From positions 2,108,001-2,172,000 of the forward strand of contig NZ_CP120683.1 in NCBI RefSeq assembly GCF_030506325.1: 64,000 bases of DNA. The letters run 5' to 3'. Position numbers and translations under genes: made by a program. Below are positions 25,897 through 36,580 of the stretch, in pieces (the first letter of the stretch is position 1; each line of letters begins with the position of its first letter). The DNA comes from Tunicatimonas pelagia. Lineage in GTDB: Bacteria; Bacteroidota; Bacteroidia; Cytophagales; Cyclobacteriaceae. Below the pieces are notes generated by a model that made no database searches, was not told where the DNA came from, and saw only the letters and a program-made list of their open reading frames with translations.

Positions 25897-28857
25897 CTAC
25901 AGTGAGCGTTTCACCTCTTTCTCCTCGAAACCTTCAATTACGTCGCCAACTTTTATGTCATTAAAGTTTTTGATACTGATACCGCACTCAAAGCCAGCAC
26001 GCACTTCACTTACGTCATCTTTTTCTCGCTTCAATTGATTGATTTCTCCGGTGTAGGCCACAATACCATCACGCACTAGGCGAATTCGGTTATTACGCTT
26101 CACGGTTCCGTCGGTTACGTAGCAACCCGCTACCGTACCTACGCGAGATATTTTGAATATTTGTCGTACCTCAATATTACCTGTAATTACTTCTTCCACC
26201 GTTGGGGCGAGCATACCTTCCATCGCATCCCGCACTTCATTAATGGCATCGTAAATGATAGAATACAAACGAATTTCAATTTCCTCTTTCTCAGCTAAGT
26301 TACGAGCACTATTGGAAGGCCGTACCTGGAAACCAACGATAATAGCATCGGAAGCCGAAGCCAGCAGCACGTCTGATTCAGAAATTTGCCCTACCGCTTT
26401 GTGGATAATATTCACTTGAACCTCTTCAGTAGAAAGCTTCAACAACGAATCAGATAATGCTTCCACTGATCCATCCACGTCACCCTTCACAATTACGTTC
26501 AGTTCGCGGAACGAGCCAATCGCCAAGCGACGGCCAATTTCATCTAGCGTGATATGCTTTTTGGTACGCAGCGACTGTTCGCGCTGAATCTGCTCTCGCT
26601 TGGTAGCAATTTCCCGGGCTTCCCGGTCAGTTTCCATCACGTTGAACTTATCACCCGCCTGAGGGGCACCGTCTAGGCCAAGCATCTGTACCGGAGTGGC
26701 CGGAGGAATTTCTCTCATCTTCTTGCCCCGGTGATCAAACATCGCCTTCACTTTGCCAAACTGCGAACCAGCTAAGATTACGTCACCTATTTTCATGGTG
26801 CCTGATTCTACCAGTAAGGTAGTTACATAACCCCGACCACGGTCGAGCGTCGCTTCAATTACTGTTCCGGCAGCCGGACGGCCAGGGTTGGCTTTTAGCT
26901 CTAACAATTCTGACTCAAGCAGCACTTTTTCCAGCAGTTCATCCACACCTTGCCCGGTTTTGGCCGATATTTCCTGACTCTGATATTTTCCACCCCATTC
27001 TTCTACCAGAATATTAACTCCTGATAATTCTTCGCGAATTTTATCAGCATTAGCATTGGGGCGATCGATTTTATTGATCGCAATAACGATGGGTACGCCC
27101 GCTACCTGAGCGTGATTTATCGCTTCTTTGGTTTGAGGCATCACGGCATCATCAGCCGCTACCACAATAATTACTACATCGGTTACTTGAGCACCCCGCG
27201 CCCGCATCGCAGTAAAGGCTTCGTGACCGGGTGTATCTAAGAAGGCAATGCGTTTACCACTTTCGGTCGTTACATCGTAAGCGCCAATGTGCTGGGTAAT
27301 TCCACCGGCTTCCCCTTCAGTTACTTTAGAGCTACGAATGTAGTCCAGCAAGGAGGTTTTACCGTGGTCAACGTGCCCCATAATGGTGACGATAGGAGCC
27401 CGATCTTCTAGATCTTCTTCGCTATCTTCTTCAACTTCAACGGCAATCTCCTCTTTGGCATCTACAAACTCTACTTCAAAACCAAATTCGTCGGCGATAA
27501 CGGTAATGGTTTCAGCGTCCAGTCGCTGGTTGATAGAGACGAACATGCCGAGCGACATACACGTAGAAATCACTTCGTTTACGCTCACATTCATTAGCGA
27601 AGCTAGGTCATTAGCCGAAATAAATTCGGTTACTTTCAGAGCCTGCTGCTCCTGTGCCTCCTGCATTGCCTGCTCTTCCCGTTCTTTTCGGGCATCACGG
27701 CGACGCTCCTGACGAGCCTTTCCTCGCTTCTTATTACCACCGCTTAGGCGGGCCAGCGTTTCCTTAATTTGCTCTTGTACTTCCTTATCCGAGATTTCCT
27801 CCTTCTTCTTGCTCCCTCCACGCTTATTACCACCTCCACCTCGACGGTTGTCTTGGCGTCCACCTTGTTGAGTGTTCGGCTTGCTATCATCTTTAATTCG
27901 TCGACGACGCTTACGCTTTTTCTTGCGCTCATCGGACGAGGCTACTGGAGTAGCTTTATCCTTTTTCTTAGGTTCGGTAGGCAGTTCAATTTTACCCACC
28001 ACATTAAGCCCCTGTAGCTTATCAGCTTTTGCCTTAATTACCTGAGATTCCTTTTTTTCTTCCGGCTTTTTGCTGTCTGCTGTTTTGTCCTCTTTGTTCG
28101 TTGCTTTCTTAGTCTCTTTATTTTCGGTATCAGCTTTCTCCGGCTTCTTCTCCGGTTCAACTACCTCAGCCTTTTTGGCCGTCGGCACCTCTTCTTTTGG
28201 TTGGGCTTCTTGCTGAGGAATTTCCTGTTGAGGTGCTTCCTCTTTGTCTTTGGGCTGGGGTACCGGAGGTGGTGCCTCTTCCTTCACCGCCGGCTCTACC
28301 GTAGGACTAGGTTCTTCTTTCTTAGCCTCTACCTTTGGAGTTTTCTTAGCTTCTTCTTTTTGCTTAGTAGGCTTGGCTTTTTTCTTACTGCCTACCTCAT
28401 CCAGATCAATCTTACCTAGTACATTCAGTCCCTGTAGCTTGGGAGCACCAACGCTATCTGACTTCTCTTCTTTCTCCTCTTCGGCAGGCGATGAACTTAC
28501 CTTAGCTTCTTTGCTTTCGGTATCCTGTTTTTCTTCTCGAGACGCTTTCTCCGACTCAAGTTTTTTGATAAACAGCTCTTCCTCATCCTGCTTCTCAGGC
28601 GGAGTGTGTTTTCCAGTAGCGTCAATAATCTGATTTTCTTCCCGACTACCAATGGTAAGGGCTGATGCTTCTTCTTTATCCATAGCCGATGAGGCAAATT
28701 CCTTGGCTAGTACATCGTACTGTTCTTTCGGAATTTTTGCATTCGGACTACGATCTATATCAAAGCCTTTCTTACTCAAAAACTCTACGATGGTGTTACG
28801 TCCCACGTTGAATTTTCGGGCAACTTGGCTAAGCCTCATCGTTTTTTCTTCTACCAT
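25897..28857 (-). CDS. infB: translation initiation factor IF-2
   Basis: The 986-residue GTPase places initiator tRNA on the 30S subunit. Start at ATG 28857 ([18 protein letters not shown]), since the frame upstream reaches into nusA. N-terminal IF2_N (1-50), then about 380 residues of charged, Lys/Glu/Pro-rich linker with the phrase KLQGLNVxGKI twice, then G domain: [25 protein letters not shown], and the beta-barrel domains II to IV ([19 protein letters not shown]). Third gene of rimP-nusA-infB. Confidence 0.96.
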   Translation of the reverse strand: MVEEKTMRLSQVARKFNVGRNTIVEFLSKKGFDIDRSPNAKIPKEQYDVLAKEFASSAMDKEEASALTIGSREENQIIDATGKHTPPEKQDEEELFIKKLESEKASREEKQDTESKEAKVSSSPAEEEKEEKSDSVGAPKLQGLNVLGKIDLDEVGSKKKAKPTKQKEEAKKTPKVEAKKEEPSPTVEPAVKEEAPPPVPQPKDKEEAPQQEIPQQEAQPKEEVPTAKKAEVVEPEKKPEKADTENKETKKATNKEDKTADSKKPEEKKESQVIKAKADKLQGLNVVGKIELPTEPKKKDKATPVASSDERKKKRKRRRRIKDDSKPNTQQGGRQDNRRGGGGNKRGGSKKKEEISDKEVQEQIKETLARLSGGNKKRGKARQERRRDARKEREEQAMQEAQEQQALKVTEFISANDLASLMNVSVNEVISTCMSLGMFVSINQRLDAETITVIADEFGFEVEFVDAKEEIAVEVEEDSEEDLEDRAPIVTIMGHVDHGKTSLLDYIRSSKVTEGEAGGITQHIGAYDVTTESGKRIAFLDTPGHEAFTAMRARGAQVTDVVIIVVAADDAVMPQTKEAINHAQVAGVPIVIAINKIDRPNANADKIREELSGVNILVEEWGGKYQSQEISAKTGQGVDELLEKVLLESELLELKANPGRPAAGTVIEATLDRGRGYVTTLLVESGTMKIGDVILAGSQFGKVKAMFDHRGKKMREIPPATPVQMLGLDGAPQAGDKFNVMETDREAREIATKREQIQREQSLRTKKHITLDEIGRRLAIGSFRELNVIVKGDVDGSVEALSDSLLKLSTEEVQVNIIHKAVGQISESDVLLASASDAIIVGFQVRPSNSARNLAEKEEIEIRLYSIIYDAINEVRDAMEGMLAPTVEEVITGNIEVRQIFKISRVGTVAGCYVTDGTVKRNNRIRLVRDGIVAYTGEINQLKREKDDVSEVRAGFECGISIKNFNDIKVGDVIEGFEEKEVKRSL

Positions 28858-28894
28858 ACTCAAATATGAGTTATTTTTCGCGTTTTGTAAAATT

Positions 28895-30142
28895 TTATTC
28901 AAATTCCTGGCGCAGGATAGAGAGTACATCCTCCACCGTTTCTTCCTCTAAATCAGTACGCCTCACCAACTCTTCTTTGGTTAAAGACAGTACACTTTTA
29001 GCCGTATCTAAACCGATCTTTTTGAATTCGTCAATTACCCAGCTCTCTACTTCATCGGCAAACTCATCCAGATCAACGTCTTCATCAGCTTCCAACCCAA
29101 GAGTCTCGCGGAACACATCAATCTCGTAGCCCACTAAGCGACTAGCGAGTTTAATATTTTGACCGCCCCGGCCAATAGCCAGCGACACTTGATCAGGCTT
29201 TAAGAAAACCGATACCCGCTTGTCATCTTCGTCAATTTTAATAGAGCTAATTTTAGCCGGACTCAGTGAGCGGGTGATGTATAGCTCGAGGTTATCGGTA
29301 AAGTTGATTACGTCGATATTCTCGTTCTGCAACTCTCGCACAATGCTGTGGATACGTGACCCCTTCATTCCCACACAAGCTCCTACCGGATCAATGCGGT
29401 CGTCGTACGAAGCGACGGCGACCTTGGCTCGTTCGCCCGGTTCACGCACGGTGTTCTTCATTTCAATCAGGCCGTCGTATACTTCGGGCACTTCCATCTC
29501 GAACAAACGCTCCAGAAACTTCTCGGAAGTACGCGACATAATGATGCGCGGGTTCCCGTTTACCATCTCTACCCGGTGAACAATGGCTCGCACTGATTCG
29601 CCCTTGCGGAAGCGATCTTTCGGAATCTGCTCTGAACGCGGCATAATCAGTTCGTTGCCTTCCCCATCAATCAGCAAAAGTTCGCGACTCAGAATTTGGT
29701 ATACTTCACCAACAATAATTTCACCTACTAAATCCTTATATTTCTGGAACAAAATATCTTTTTCCAGGTCTTTTACCTTCTGAATTAGCGTTTGGCGAGC
29801 CATCATTACCGTACGGCGACCAAAATCTTCCAGCTTAATTTCTTCGGCCACTTCTTCACCAATCTCGAAATCAGGCTCGATCTTTTGTGCTTCGGTAAGA
29901 CTTATTTTATCGTGATCCCAAATATCTTCGGAATTGTCGTCTACTATCTCCCGAAAGCGCCAAATCTCCAGGTCACCTTTGTCAGCGTTAATAATAACAT
30001 CAAAGTTTTCGTCAGTTTCGTATCGTTTACGAACCATCGCTCGGAAAACGTCTTCCAGAATGCGGATCATGGTGGGACGGTCAATGTTTTTGCCCCGGGC
30101 AAAATCCGCAAACGACTCGATTAAAGTTGCCGTGTCCATCAT
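28895..30142 (-). CDS. nusA: transcription termination/antitermination factor NusA
   Basis: The 415-residue protein has the N-terminal RNA polymerase-binding domain (1-130), S1 domain (about 133-200, [12 protein letters not shown]), KH1 ([13 protein letters not shown]), KH2 ([24 protein letters not shown]) and a short acidic helical tail (360-415) ending in a helix-hairpin-helix-like segment. It binds RNA polymerase and modulates pausing and termination. ATG at 30142 or the following ATG at 30139 may be used. Lies 4 bases after rimP. Confidence 0.96.
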   Translation of the reverse strand: MMDTATLIESFADFARGKNIDRPTMIRILEDVFRAMVRKRYETDENFDVIINADKGDLEIWRFREIVDDNSEDIWDHDKISLTEAQKIEPDFEIGEEVAEEIKLEDFGRRTVMMARQTLIQKVKDLEKDILFQKYKDLVGEIIVGEVYQILSRELLLIDGEGNELIMPRSEQIPKDRFRKGESVRAIVHRVEMVNGNPRIIMSRTSEKFLERLFEMEVPEVYDGLIEMKNTVREPGERAKVAVASYDDRIDPVGACVGMKGSRIHSIVRELQNENIDVINFTDNLELYITRSLSPAKISSIKIDEDDKRVSVFLKPDQVSLAIGRGGQNIKLASRLVGYEIDVFRETLGLEADEDVDLDEFADEVESWVIDEFKKIGLDTAKSVLSLTKEELVRRTDLEEETVEDVLSILRQEFE

Positions 30143-30146
30143 ATGC

Positions 30147-30626
30147 TTAGAATGTAACTAGTACGTTTGTTTTTTTAATTTGATCAAAAGGAATTTGCAC
30201 ATGCTGCGCTGGTTCACTTTTCTTCTTCTTTTTACTCTTGGCTACCGATTCAAGCTCTATAGCATCGTCTGATACCTCTCGCAAAACTCCCTGAATGGTC
30301 CTACTGTCCTGGGTTAGCACCTTCACTGTGCGCCCCACGTTTTTTTGGTACTGCCGATGCAGCTTTAGCGGCTGATCTAAACCGGGAGAGGACACTTCCA
30401 GGGTGTACTTTCCGCTAATCAACGCTTCTTCCTCCAGCCAGTTAGCTAATGCCCGGCTTACCTCAGCACAACTATCAATAGAAACCCCTTCATCACCATC
30501 AATATGTACAATCACTTTGGTTCCGGCAGGAGTTTGATTTACTCGGGTGTCTACCAGGAAAAAATGATTGTCTTTTTCTTCCAGAATGTTAGAGACCCAC
30601 TGTACAATTTTGTCTGATACTGTCAT
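30147..30626 (-). CDS. rimP: ribosome maturation factor RimP
   Basis: The 159-residue protein has the RimP N-domain (SCAEVSRALANWLEE, YTLEVSSPGLDQPLK) and C-terminal Sm-like domain (VGRTVKVLTQDSRTIQGVLREV). It is needed for 30S subunit maturation. Head of the rimP-nusA-infB operon, an order kept across bacteria. A strong terminator hairpin lies only 10 bases before its start codon. Confidence 0.95.
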   Translation of the reverse strand: MTVSDKIVQWVSNILEEKDNHFFLVDTRVNQTPAGTKVIVHIDGDEGVSIDSCAEVSRALANWLEEEALISGKYTLEVSSPGLDQPLKLHRQYQKNVGRTVKVLTQDSRTIQGVLREVSDDAIELESVAKSKKKKKSEPAQHVQIPFDQIKKTNVLVTF

Positions 30627-30636
30627 AAATTATAAC

Positions 30637-30665
30637 AAAAAAAGAGGGGACGATAGCCCCCTCTT
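30637..30665 (-). terminator. terminator or attenuator directly before rimP
   Basis: On the minus strand, AAGAGGGG pairs with CCCCTCTT (8 bp, GC-rich, 8-base loop) and seven T follow, ending 10 bases upstream of the rimP ATG. Any transcript entering from upstream would be stopped just before rimP unless the hairpin is overcome or the promoter lies inside it. Confidence 0.75.
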
Positions 30666-30843
30666 GAATGTTGCTGTAACAAACTTGTGTAAAGTTAGCA
30701 AATATGTTATTCAAAGCAAAGACATTAGAGAAAGTGGCTCGTTATCTTTTTGGCTATTTATTGTCACCTATTTTAGCTTGTTGATGGAACAATACTGGAA
30801 TCAACAAAATTCATTTTTCTAGATTTAATACATCAACAGAATA

Positions 30844-30880
30844 GCAAAAGCCGTTCGGAAATGATCCGAACGGCTTTTGC
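30844..30880 (-). terminator. terminator after the SusD relic
   Basis: A perfect 16-bp stem (GCAAAAGCCGTTCGGA and its complement) with a five-base loop follows the SusD fragment stop at 30902. T content after the stem is low on the minus strand (TATTCTG). Confidence 0.8.
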
Positions 30881-30901
30881 TTTATCGTTACTAATTAGTG
30901 T

Positions 30902-31482
30902 TTAGGTACCATAACCTGGTGCTTGTTGAATATTCTCATTCACATCAGTCTCTTCCTGGGGAAGTGGCAAAATAAACCGTTCGTTAGGAAACTCTACTGT
31001 GCAAGTAGGCGAAGTGCAGTCGGTACGTACCAAGTCTTGCTGATTGCGGGTAATATCAAATACCCGATGGCCTTCGGCAAAAAGTTCGCGCCTTCTTTCT
31101 TCTAGCACCACATCAATTAGTGCTTGCCCCGTCAAACCACTGAGTTCGGTAGCTCCGGCCTGGGCGCGAATTTGGTTCAGATCCTCTAAGGCCCCGGCCG
31201 CATTACCCAATTGAGCCCGAGCTTCGGCCCGGATCAGATGCACTTCCGACAGTCGGATAACTGGAACATTATCAGTATCGATATTAGAACCTTCGCTCGG
31301 AAATTTATATACTCGCTGGCCTATGCCGTTGGCATCGGCGTAGATTCCTCTACTGATATTCTCATCCCTAATAAATGAGGTGTTGCGAATATCCCATTCT
31401 TCACACGGGAGAACAGATAGCAGGAAGGTAAATAATTTTCGTAATCCGATTCTTGATAAAGACTATTAGTATAGCGGGCATA
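30902..31482 (-). pseudogene. SusD/RagB C-terminal fragment, frameshifted
   Basis: The C-terminal part of a SusD-type nutrient-binding lipoprotein is present: VPVIRLSEVHLIRAEARAQLG, ALEDLNQIRAQAG, VLEERRRELFAEGHRVFDITR and the terminal PLPQEE. Upstream a second frame gives NSLYQESDYENYLP, and joining it requires a frameshift near 31410. There is no start, signal peptide or N-terminal TPR part, and no SusC partner beside it. Relic of a lost SusCD locus. Confidence 0.75.
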
Positions 31483-32115
31483 CTATTCTCTTAACAATAC
31501 CAGCAAAATAAGTTTCATCTATTTTTGTATAAGTTGTGACATGATAAAACTTATGGCTCGCCGAAAATGAATATGTAAACACTTTATTTTCTGCGGATAT
31601 TTTGATGGTTATGATAATAAATTCGCTAGGGCATTGAAATTTGGAAAAAAGATGTAATGGTAAAGTAAATTTTTAATTTGTCTTACAAAACAAAATTTAA
31701 TAATTGATCTGCTTTGCTTAGTATAATACATTGTATATATTGAGCAAAGATACATTATGATTTTTGTAAAAATATAAACTGTATCAGATTGATACGTCTT
31801 AAGGGTGAATAGTACTGGGAATGGGTTAATTTTTTTGGTTGCAGAAAAGAGGTACGGAACCTACCGTGTTTGAAGAAGCCTTAGAGTAGGTCGCTAATCA
31901 ATTATCTGTTAGGTAATACAAAGCACGCTGTGAGCTGCTTGATATACAGGAATGTTTTTGCCAAACTGTACTACTTTTTTGTAGGGCAAAAGGCATAAAG
32001 ACCTCTATTACTTATATGGTTTTGTAGCTTTTAAACGCTATTAGCAGAATGCAATAGGTAGAATACTATTTTAAATTATTTTATCTCTCATACACCTTAA
32101 ATTTTTTAATGACCT
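31483..32115. other. AT-rich stretch, no gene seen
   Basis: About 630 bases, clearly richer in A and T than the core regions. No frame longer than about 40 codons and no recognisable RNA. It probably carries the promoter for the lipoprotein gene that follows. Confidence 0.4.
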
Positions 32116-33522
32116 ATGAAAAAGTTACCTTACTTTGCCTTCTTTATTTTAGTTCTTTTTTCGTGCAGAGAACAAGAACTTAGTGACCCGTCTGTACCTG
32201 TACAGGATGGAAAAGCTCTTAGGCCTATTCCTCCAAATGATCCTAACTCACAACCAGACTGGAATTGGGAATCCAACTGGATTGTTCGGTATCAGCCTAT
32301 AGGAAGCTCGCTAGTAACAATTAACACAGTCAATCCATTCTTTTACAATCCAATTTTTGGTCATGCTGATGCTAACTTGGTAGATATGAGAGCTTCGGAA
32401 GGCTGGATGCTTGTTGCTAGAGATTTTGGAACCTCTACATGGGCACCGCCTATTCCTTATATTGTACTATATAATCGGTATAGAGGCCTTCTGAGGGTAT
32501 GTGCATTAAGGACTAGTGATTTAACAACTAACGAGCAAATCACTGAAATAAGTTTTGATACCACCGTTCCTGCACCAGATTTGTTCCGGTTTACAGGTCA
32601 GTCTAAACAGATAGCAGTGACAACAGCTAGAGAAGGAACATCAAGTGGTGCACTTGAGTGGATGATATCAGAATTTAACGTTCAAGGTTATGTGCCGTCC
32701 ATTAACCGTAATGCACGCTTTATAATAAAATTTAAAGAAGCCCAGAACTATAGGTTTGAGTCTGAGGGAGATATCAATCTCGCGGGAACAGCACAAGCTA
32801 AGCCGTCAGGAAATAGTTTAGTTGGCGGAATTTATAAAGTGTCTGATATTACATCTAAAGTTTGGGATAAACTTCCTGAATATGGAAAAGGTGAATTTTT
32901 TAATGCTGTTAAAAGTCTTACTAAAAAAAGCCCCCTCACTGTTCTCAACGCCGCTGCAGGTCTTATCAATAGTTTTACTGGGGGAGGTAAGGCTCCTGAT
33001 TATAATATTTCTCTAAAAGGGAATATGTCGCTAGATGGAACCTTGAGTTTGTCGACTCCTAGGGGAACTGTACCTATTTTTCTTCGTGGTGATGCGACGC
33101 ATAACAATCAACCTAGGGCAGTGCAAGATATACCATGGGGTGTTATGAATTACAAAGGTAACACAAAGATCATCAAAGAATACTTCATGGATCAGCCCGG
33201 TGGAGAAGAAGGTGGTGGGGAAGATGATGACAACCTTAAAATTCGTTATCGTACAAAGAGTGGTTTCTTCAATGATATTTTAGTTGTTAATCCTGCAATT
33301 GCTAGCGATATATCTAAAATAGAGGTCGGCTGGATTATGAGCAGACAACATAGTGTTAGATTCATGCTATTACATATATTCCAAGGCTCTGGGTTTTACA
33401 GAGAAACAAGTACAGACGCTTACCCTCCCCCAAAAGTACCACAAGGGGTAGCGGTAAGGATTACCTTTAACAACGGTGATATCATTTATAATCGTTTTCC
33501 AGTACAATATACATCTAGGTAA
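32116..33522 (+). CDS. lipoprotein of unknown function
   Basis: The 468-residue protein begins MKKLPYFAFFILVLFSC, a lipoprotein signal with lipobox LFSC. The mature part opens with a proline-rich segment (IPPNDPNSQPDWNWESNW) and has a conserved-looking WMLVARDFGTS region followed by YIVLYNRYRGLLRV. A glycine/acidic patch (GGEEGGGEDDD) separates the last 90 residues, which look like a small beta domain. No catalytic motif seen. AT-rich coding, within an accessory segment. A terminator follows. I do not recognise the family. Confidence 0.75.
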   Translation: MKKLPYFAFFILVLFSCREQELSDPSVPVQDGKALRPIPPNDPNSQPDWNWESNWIVRYQPIGSSLVTINTVNPFFYNPIFGHADANLVDMRASEGWMLVARDFGTSTWAPPIPYIVLYNRYRGLLRVCALRTSDLTTNEQITEISFDTTVPAPDLFRFTGQSKQIAVTTAREGTSSGALEWMISEFNVQGYVPSINRNARFIIKFKEAQNYRFESEGDINLAGTAQAKPSGNSLVGGIYKVSDITSKVWDKLPEYGKGEFFNAVKSLTKKSPLTVLNAAAGLINSFTGGGKAPDYNISLKGNMSLDGTLSLSTPRGTVPIFLRGDATHNNQPRAVQDIPWGVMNYKGNTKIIKEYFMDQPGGEEGGGEDDDNLKIRYRTKSGFFNDILVVNPAIASDISKIEVGWIMSRQHSVRFMLLHIFQGSGFYRETSTDAYPPPKVPQGVAVRITFNNGDIIYNRFPVQYTSR

Positions 33523-33868
33523 AAAGAATAGAAAAAACCAATCGAGAGAGATAAAATAGTAAGAGCACTGTCATAGTTTATTATCTATGACAGTGTTCTT
33601 TGTTATAAACAGTTTTTATCTTAATACTACTCTTATACTATTGTAACGTTTCGTTGGTGTAACAAACATTATAGTTGGTTGACTAAACCAAAAGTTAGAC
33701 TTCATATAACCCTTTGAGCCTCTGGTAAAAGGCTCTAAGGATAGCATTATTTCGCCATTAACCAAACCATAATAATTTTGAATTCATTAGAAATCTTTGT
33801 TTTTCACTCCTTACACAAAGAAGAAAAAGTTTAGGCTATCATTTAGACTCGTTAACATTGTTGCTATT
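33523..33868. other. AT-rich stretch with one terminator
   Basis: About 345 bases between the lipoprotein gene and the IS1 target site. Besides the terminator (33562-33599), the last part appears to be the 5' region of the beta-barrel gene split by the IS. Confidence 0.4.
33562..33605 (+). terminator. Rho-independent terminator after the lipoprotein gene
   Basis: A 15-bp stem (AGAGCACTGTCATAG with CTATGACAGTGTTCT, one G-T pair), 8-base loop, then TTGTT. It lies 40 bases after the stop. Confidence 0.85.
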
Positions 33869-33876
33869 ATATCGTA
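33869..33876. repeat. left copy of IS1 target-site duplication
   Basis: ATATCGTA immediately before the left inverted repeat; identical to 34703-34710. Confidence 0.9.
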
Positions 33877-34702
33877 GGTAGTGTACTTTAAATAAGGATG
33901 GAAAGATTAAAAATTTGGCAATGGAACAGTACTTCGTATTATTGGATCGACCAAAATCTAAATAATATGACTACTTGTCCTCATTGCCAAAGCTTGAAGA
34001 TCGTAAAAAACGGATTTACCTCCTACGGTAAACAAAACTATCGTTGTCGTGTCTGCAAACGTCAAGCGGTAGAAAGAATGCCCGCTACTACATTTGAAAG
34101 AGAAGAACTATTAAAGAAGCTATTGTTAGAACGGGTTTCTCTCCGAGCTATCGCCCGTATCTTGAGGGTAAGTTTGCATTGGGTGGTTCAGCGTGCTAAA
34201 CAGTGTTGGCAATCAGTAAGTACCGAGCTTCCGATAGGCAAGTTGGATACCCCTGAACTACACTTATATTGTCTGGAAGCAGATGAGATGTGGACGTTTG
34301 TAGGGGCAAAAGACTGTCCCGAGTGGCTCTGGTTAGCTGTAGAACGGCGGACGGGACTAGTAGTAGGGTTTCACCTAGGGGGCAGGGATCAGGAAGGTGC
34401 TCTAGGACTATGGTTGAGCATTTCTAAAAAACTACGCAAGAAAGCATTGGTATTTACCGATGGGTTAGCTGCTTATGCGAATGTTTTTGAGCGAGGCCAG
34501 CATCAGCCCGAAGGAAAGCCCCAGACTATCAAAATAGAGAGATTAAACAATACCATCCGACAACGATGTGCTCGCTTAGTCCGCAAAACGCTGTCCTTCT
34601 CTAAAGTTTGGGAAAACCACTACCTGGCAATCAAATACTTCTTGGTAGATTACAACCTTAGCAGATTAGCAAAAAAACCATCCTTATTTTAAATACACTA
34701 CC
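33877..34702 (+). mobile_element. complete IS1-family insertion sequence, 826 bp
   Basis: Terminal inverted repeats of 25 bases match at 23 positions: left 33877-33901 (GGTAGTGTACTTTAAATAAG...) and right 34678-34702. Both ends abut an identical 8-base ATATCGTA. One intact transposase gene fills the element. IS1 elements usually make duplications of 8-9 bases, which fits. All parts are complete, so the copy looks recent and perhaps active. Confidence 0.92.
33967..34692 (+). CDS. IS1-family transposase, single frame
   Basis: The 241-residue transposase has a zinc-finger-like N-terminus (CPHCQSLKIVKNGF, YRCRVCKR), a helix-turn-helix (LRAIARILRVSLHWVVQR), and the DDE domain: Asp in LEADEMWTFVG, Asp in FTDGLAAY, Glu in IERLNNTIRQRCARLVRK. 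Start at ATG 33967, the one that begins the zinc motif; the ATG at 33898 lies inside the left inverted repeat. Unlike classical IS1 it needs no ribosomal frameshift. The stop is inside the right inverted repeat. Confidence 0.9.
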   Translation: MTTCPHCQSLKIVKNGFTSYGKQNYRCRVCKRQAVERMPATTFEREELLKKLLLERVSLRAIARILRVSLHWVVQRAKQCWQSVSTELPIGKLDTPELHLYCLEADEMWTFVGAKDCPEWLWLAVERRTGLVVGFHLGGRDQEGALGLWLSISKKLRKKALVFTDGLAAYANVFERGQHQPEGKPQTIKIERLNNTIRQRCARLVRKTLSFSKVWENHYLAIKYFLVDYNLSRLAKKPSLF

Positions 34703-34710
34703 ATATCGTA
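34703..34710. repeat. right copy of IS1 target-site duplication
   Basis: ATATCGTA immediately after the right inverted repeat; identical to 33869-33876. Confidence 0.9.
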
Positions 34711-35402
34711 GGCTTTTCCTAATAGTTGCCTTACTCTTTTTGGGTTTCATAGAAGCTCCGGCGCAGATGTACGTAGAGGTTAGAGGCGGCTACACATATA
34801 ACCAATTGGACCAAAAATTCACCTCCGCCACTTTTAAGGAAGTAGAGGCTACAGGAAGCAGTTACATAGCAGTCATGGCTACTTATCATATCGTAGAAAG
34901 GGTTCTTGTTAAGTTCGGAAGTGAGTGGGTTTCAAAAAAATATCTTTTAAGAAGAGCGCAACCATTCCGCGATATTTATAAAAAAAAGGATAACAACTAT
35001 CTACAAGTACCTGCCAGTATTGGTTTACTACTTATTTCTACAAAAAAGCTACGATTTGTAGCAGGTTCAGGAGTTTTTGGTGGATATTGGCTATCATCCA
35101 CAACAAAAGGAACCATTCCTAACGCTTTCAATACTTTCAATACCATAGTAGATGGAGATATTATACAGAATTTCTGGATTTCTGAATACTCAACTAGAAG
35201 TACTCTGAATGAAGATGATAATGTTCGTATAGAAGCAGGGATTTTGTTTGAAGCAACTGCCAATTACTCTATTAGTCCGATATGGTCGTTGGCCACCAAT
35301 TTTAGCTACCAACACGCCTTAACTAGTCAACGAAAACGTTCACCGGATATAATAAATAGAACCTTAATTGCGTCCGTAGGAGTGATGTATAAGCTCCGCT
35401 AA
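34707..35402 (+). pseudogene. outer-membrane beta-barrel protein, 5' end cut by IS1
   Basis: The frame reads RRLFLIVALLFLGFIEAPAQ, the main part of a signal peptide, then about 210 residues of alternating strands typical of a small outer-membrane barrel (MYVEVRGGYTYNQL to ASVGVMYKLR). The IS1 lies right before RRLF. Rejoining the two flanks gives a frame that starts at TTG 33858 (LLLLYRRLFLIV...), so the insertion removed the native beginning. No ATG remains in frame before the barrel. An S41 peptidase follows 15 bases later. Confidence 0.65.
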
Positions 35403-35417
35403 TAAATAAGCCTTCAA

Positions 35418-36575
35418 ATGAAGTATATTAATATTACTATGTCACTGTTAGTTCTGATAGTATCTGCTGGCTGCGAACGTCAGGATCAGGAGCATACAAT
35501 TGAGATACCTTACTTTGAGTATTTGTTTGTATCATTCTGGGAGCAAATGGACAAGAATTATGTCTTCTGGAACACTGACTCAACTGATTGGGAAGAGACT
35601 TATTACCAATACCGAGGTATATTTTCTCAACTCGATATAAATGACGACGATGACGTAAAATCATCTGTTAGATACTTCCAAGAAATGACCAGAAATCTTA
35701 CTGATGGTCACTACCAAATTAACTTCTTTCATTCAGCGATAACAGATTCTGTCATCAATCCTTTATTAGAAAGAAAAAGAAAGCTTGGGGTTCTAGGTAA
35801 TCCCTATTCCTATTTTTTGAAAGACTCAGTATATTTAGACGAAGGTTATCTAATTGGTAGTGATGAAACGAATACTCTCAACTACCAACCATTGAGGACT
35901 ATCTGCGGTGAAATAAATGGCGAGATTTTATACTTCGCTTGCAATTTTTTTGGACTGTCACAATCCTATTATTTAAACGCTAGTAAAAGTGTTAAAGCCT
36001 CTCTTGATTTCTTTTTTGATTGGATAGAAAATAATTCGGTGCACCCAAGAGGAATCATAATAGATGTGAGAAATAACCCTGGGGGAGATCTAGCTGATCT
36101 TAACTTTTTGCTAGGAAGCTTAATTGGACAACCACTACATATAGGCTATTGCCATTACAAAAATGGTGATAACCCATCTAACCTCACTCCTCGGATAGAT
36201 GCACACGTCAACCCAACTTCTAATACGAAGGATATACAATTGCCAATAGTTGTATTAGCAGATAGCTATTCAGCATCGCTGGCAGAACTTGTAGTAAGTG
36301 CAGTCACAGCATTCCCCCAGGGAACGTTTATAGGAGAGACCACTTGGGGCGCAGTGAGTCCCGTAGTACCTTTTGAGGTATACGCCAGTGGGTCATTTGA
36401 GATTGAGAATTTTATGCATGTACAGATGTCTTCTTGTAGATTTATCTCTCTTGATGAAAACAATTACGATGGTCTAGGATTGACACCCAATATTTCCATT
36501 CCCCATTCCGCGGAGGCATATAGTCAGGGCAAAGATATCCAGCTTGAAAAGGCCATAGAGCTATTTTTCAATTAA
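35418..36575 (+). CDS. S41 family peptidase lipoprotein
   Basis: The 385-residue protein begins with a lipoprotein signal (lipobox SAGC, about residue 19). The C-terminal half has the S41 (C-terminal processing protease/Tricorn) core: RGIIIDVRNNPGGDLADLNFLLG and the nucleophile Ser in ADSYSASLAELVVSA, followed by IGETTWGAVSP. No clear PDZ domain. It was probably transcribed with the interrupted barrel gene. AT-rich. Active site looks intact. Confidence 0.82.
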   Translation: MKYINITMSLLVLIVSAGCERQDQEHTIEIPYFEYLFVSFWEQMDKNYVFWNTDSTDWEETYYQYRGIFSQLDINDDDDVKSSVRYFQEMTRNLTDGHYQINFFHSAITDSVINPLLERKRKLGVLGNPYSYFLKDSVYLDEGYLIGSDETNTLNYQPLRTICGEINGEILYFACNFFGLSQSYYLNASKSVKASLDFFFDWIENNSVHPRGIIIDVRNNPGGDLADLNFLLGSLIGQPLHIGYCHYKNGDNPSNLTPRIDAHVNPTSNTKDIQLPIVVLADSYSASLAELVVSAVTAFPQGTFIGETTWGAVSPVVPFEVYASGSFEIENFMHVQMSSCRFISLDENNYDGLGLTPNISIPHSAEAYSQGKDIQLEKAIELFFN

Positions 36576-36580
36576 TATTT

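Noticed and set aside
28858-28929. 24 extra N-terminal codons of IF-2
   Set aside because: They overlap the end of nusA and do not resemble IF-2; [15 protein letters not shown] is the usual start.
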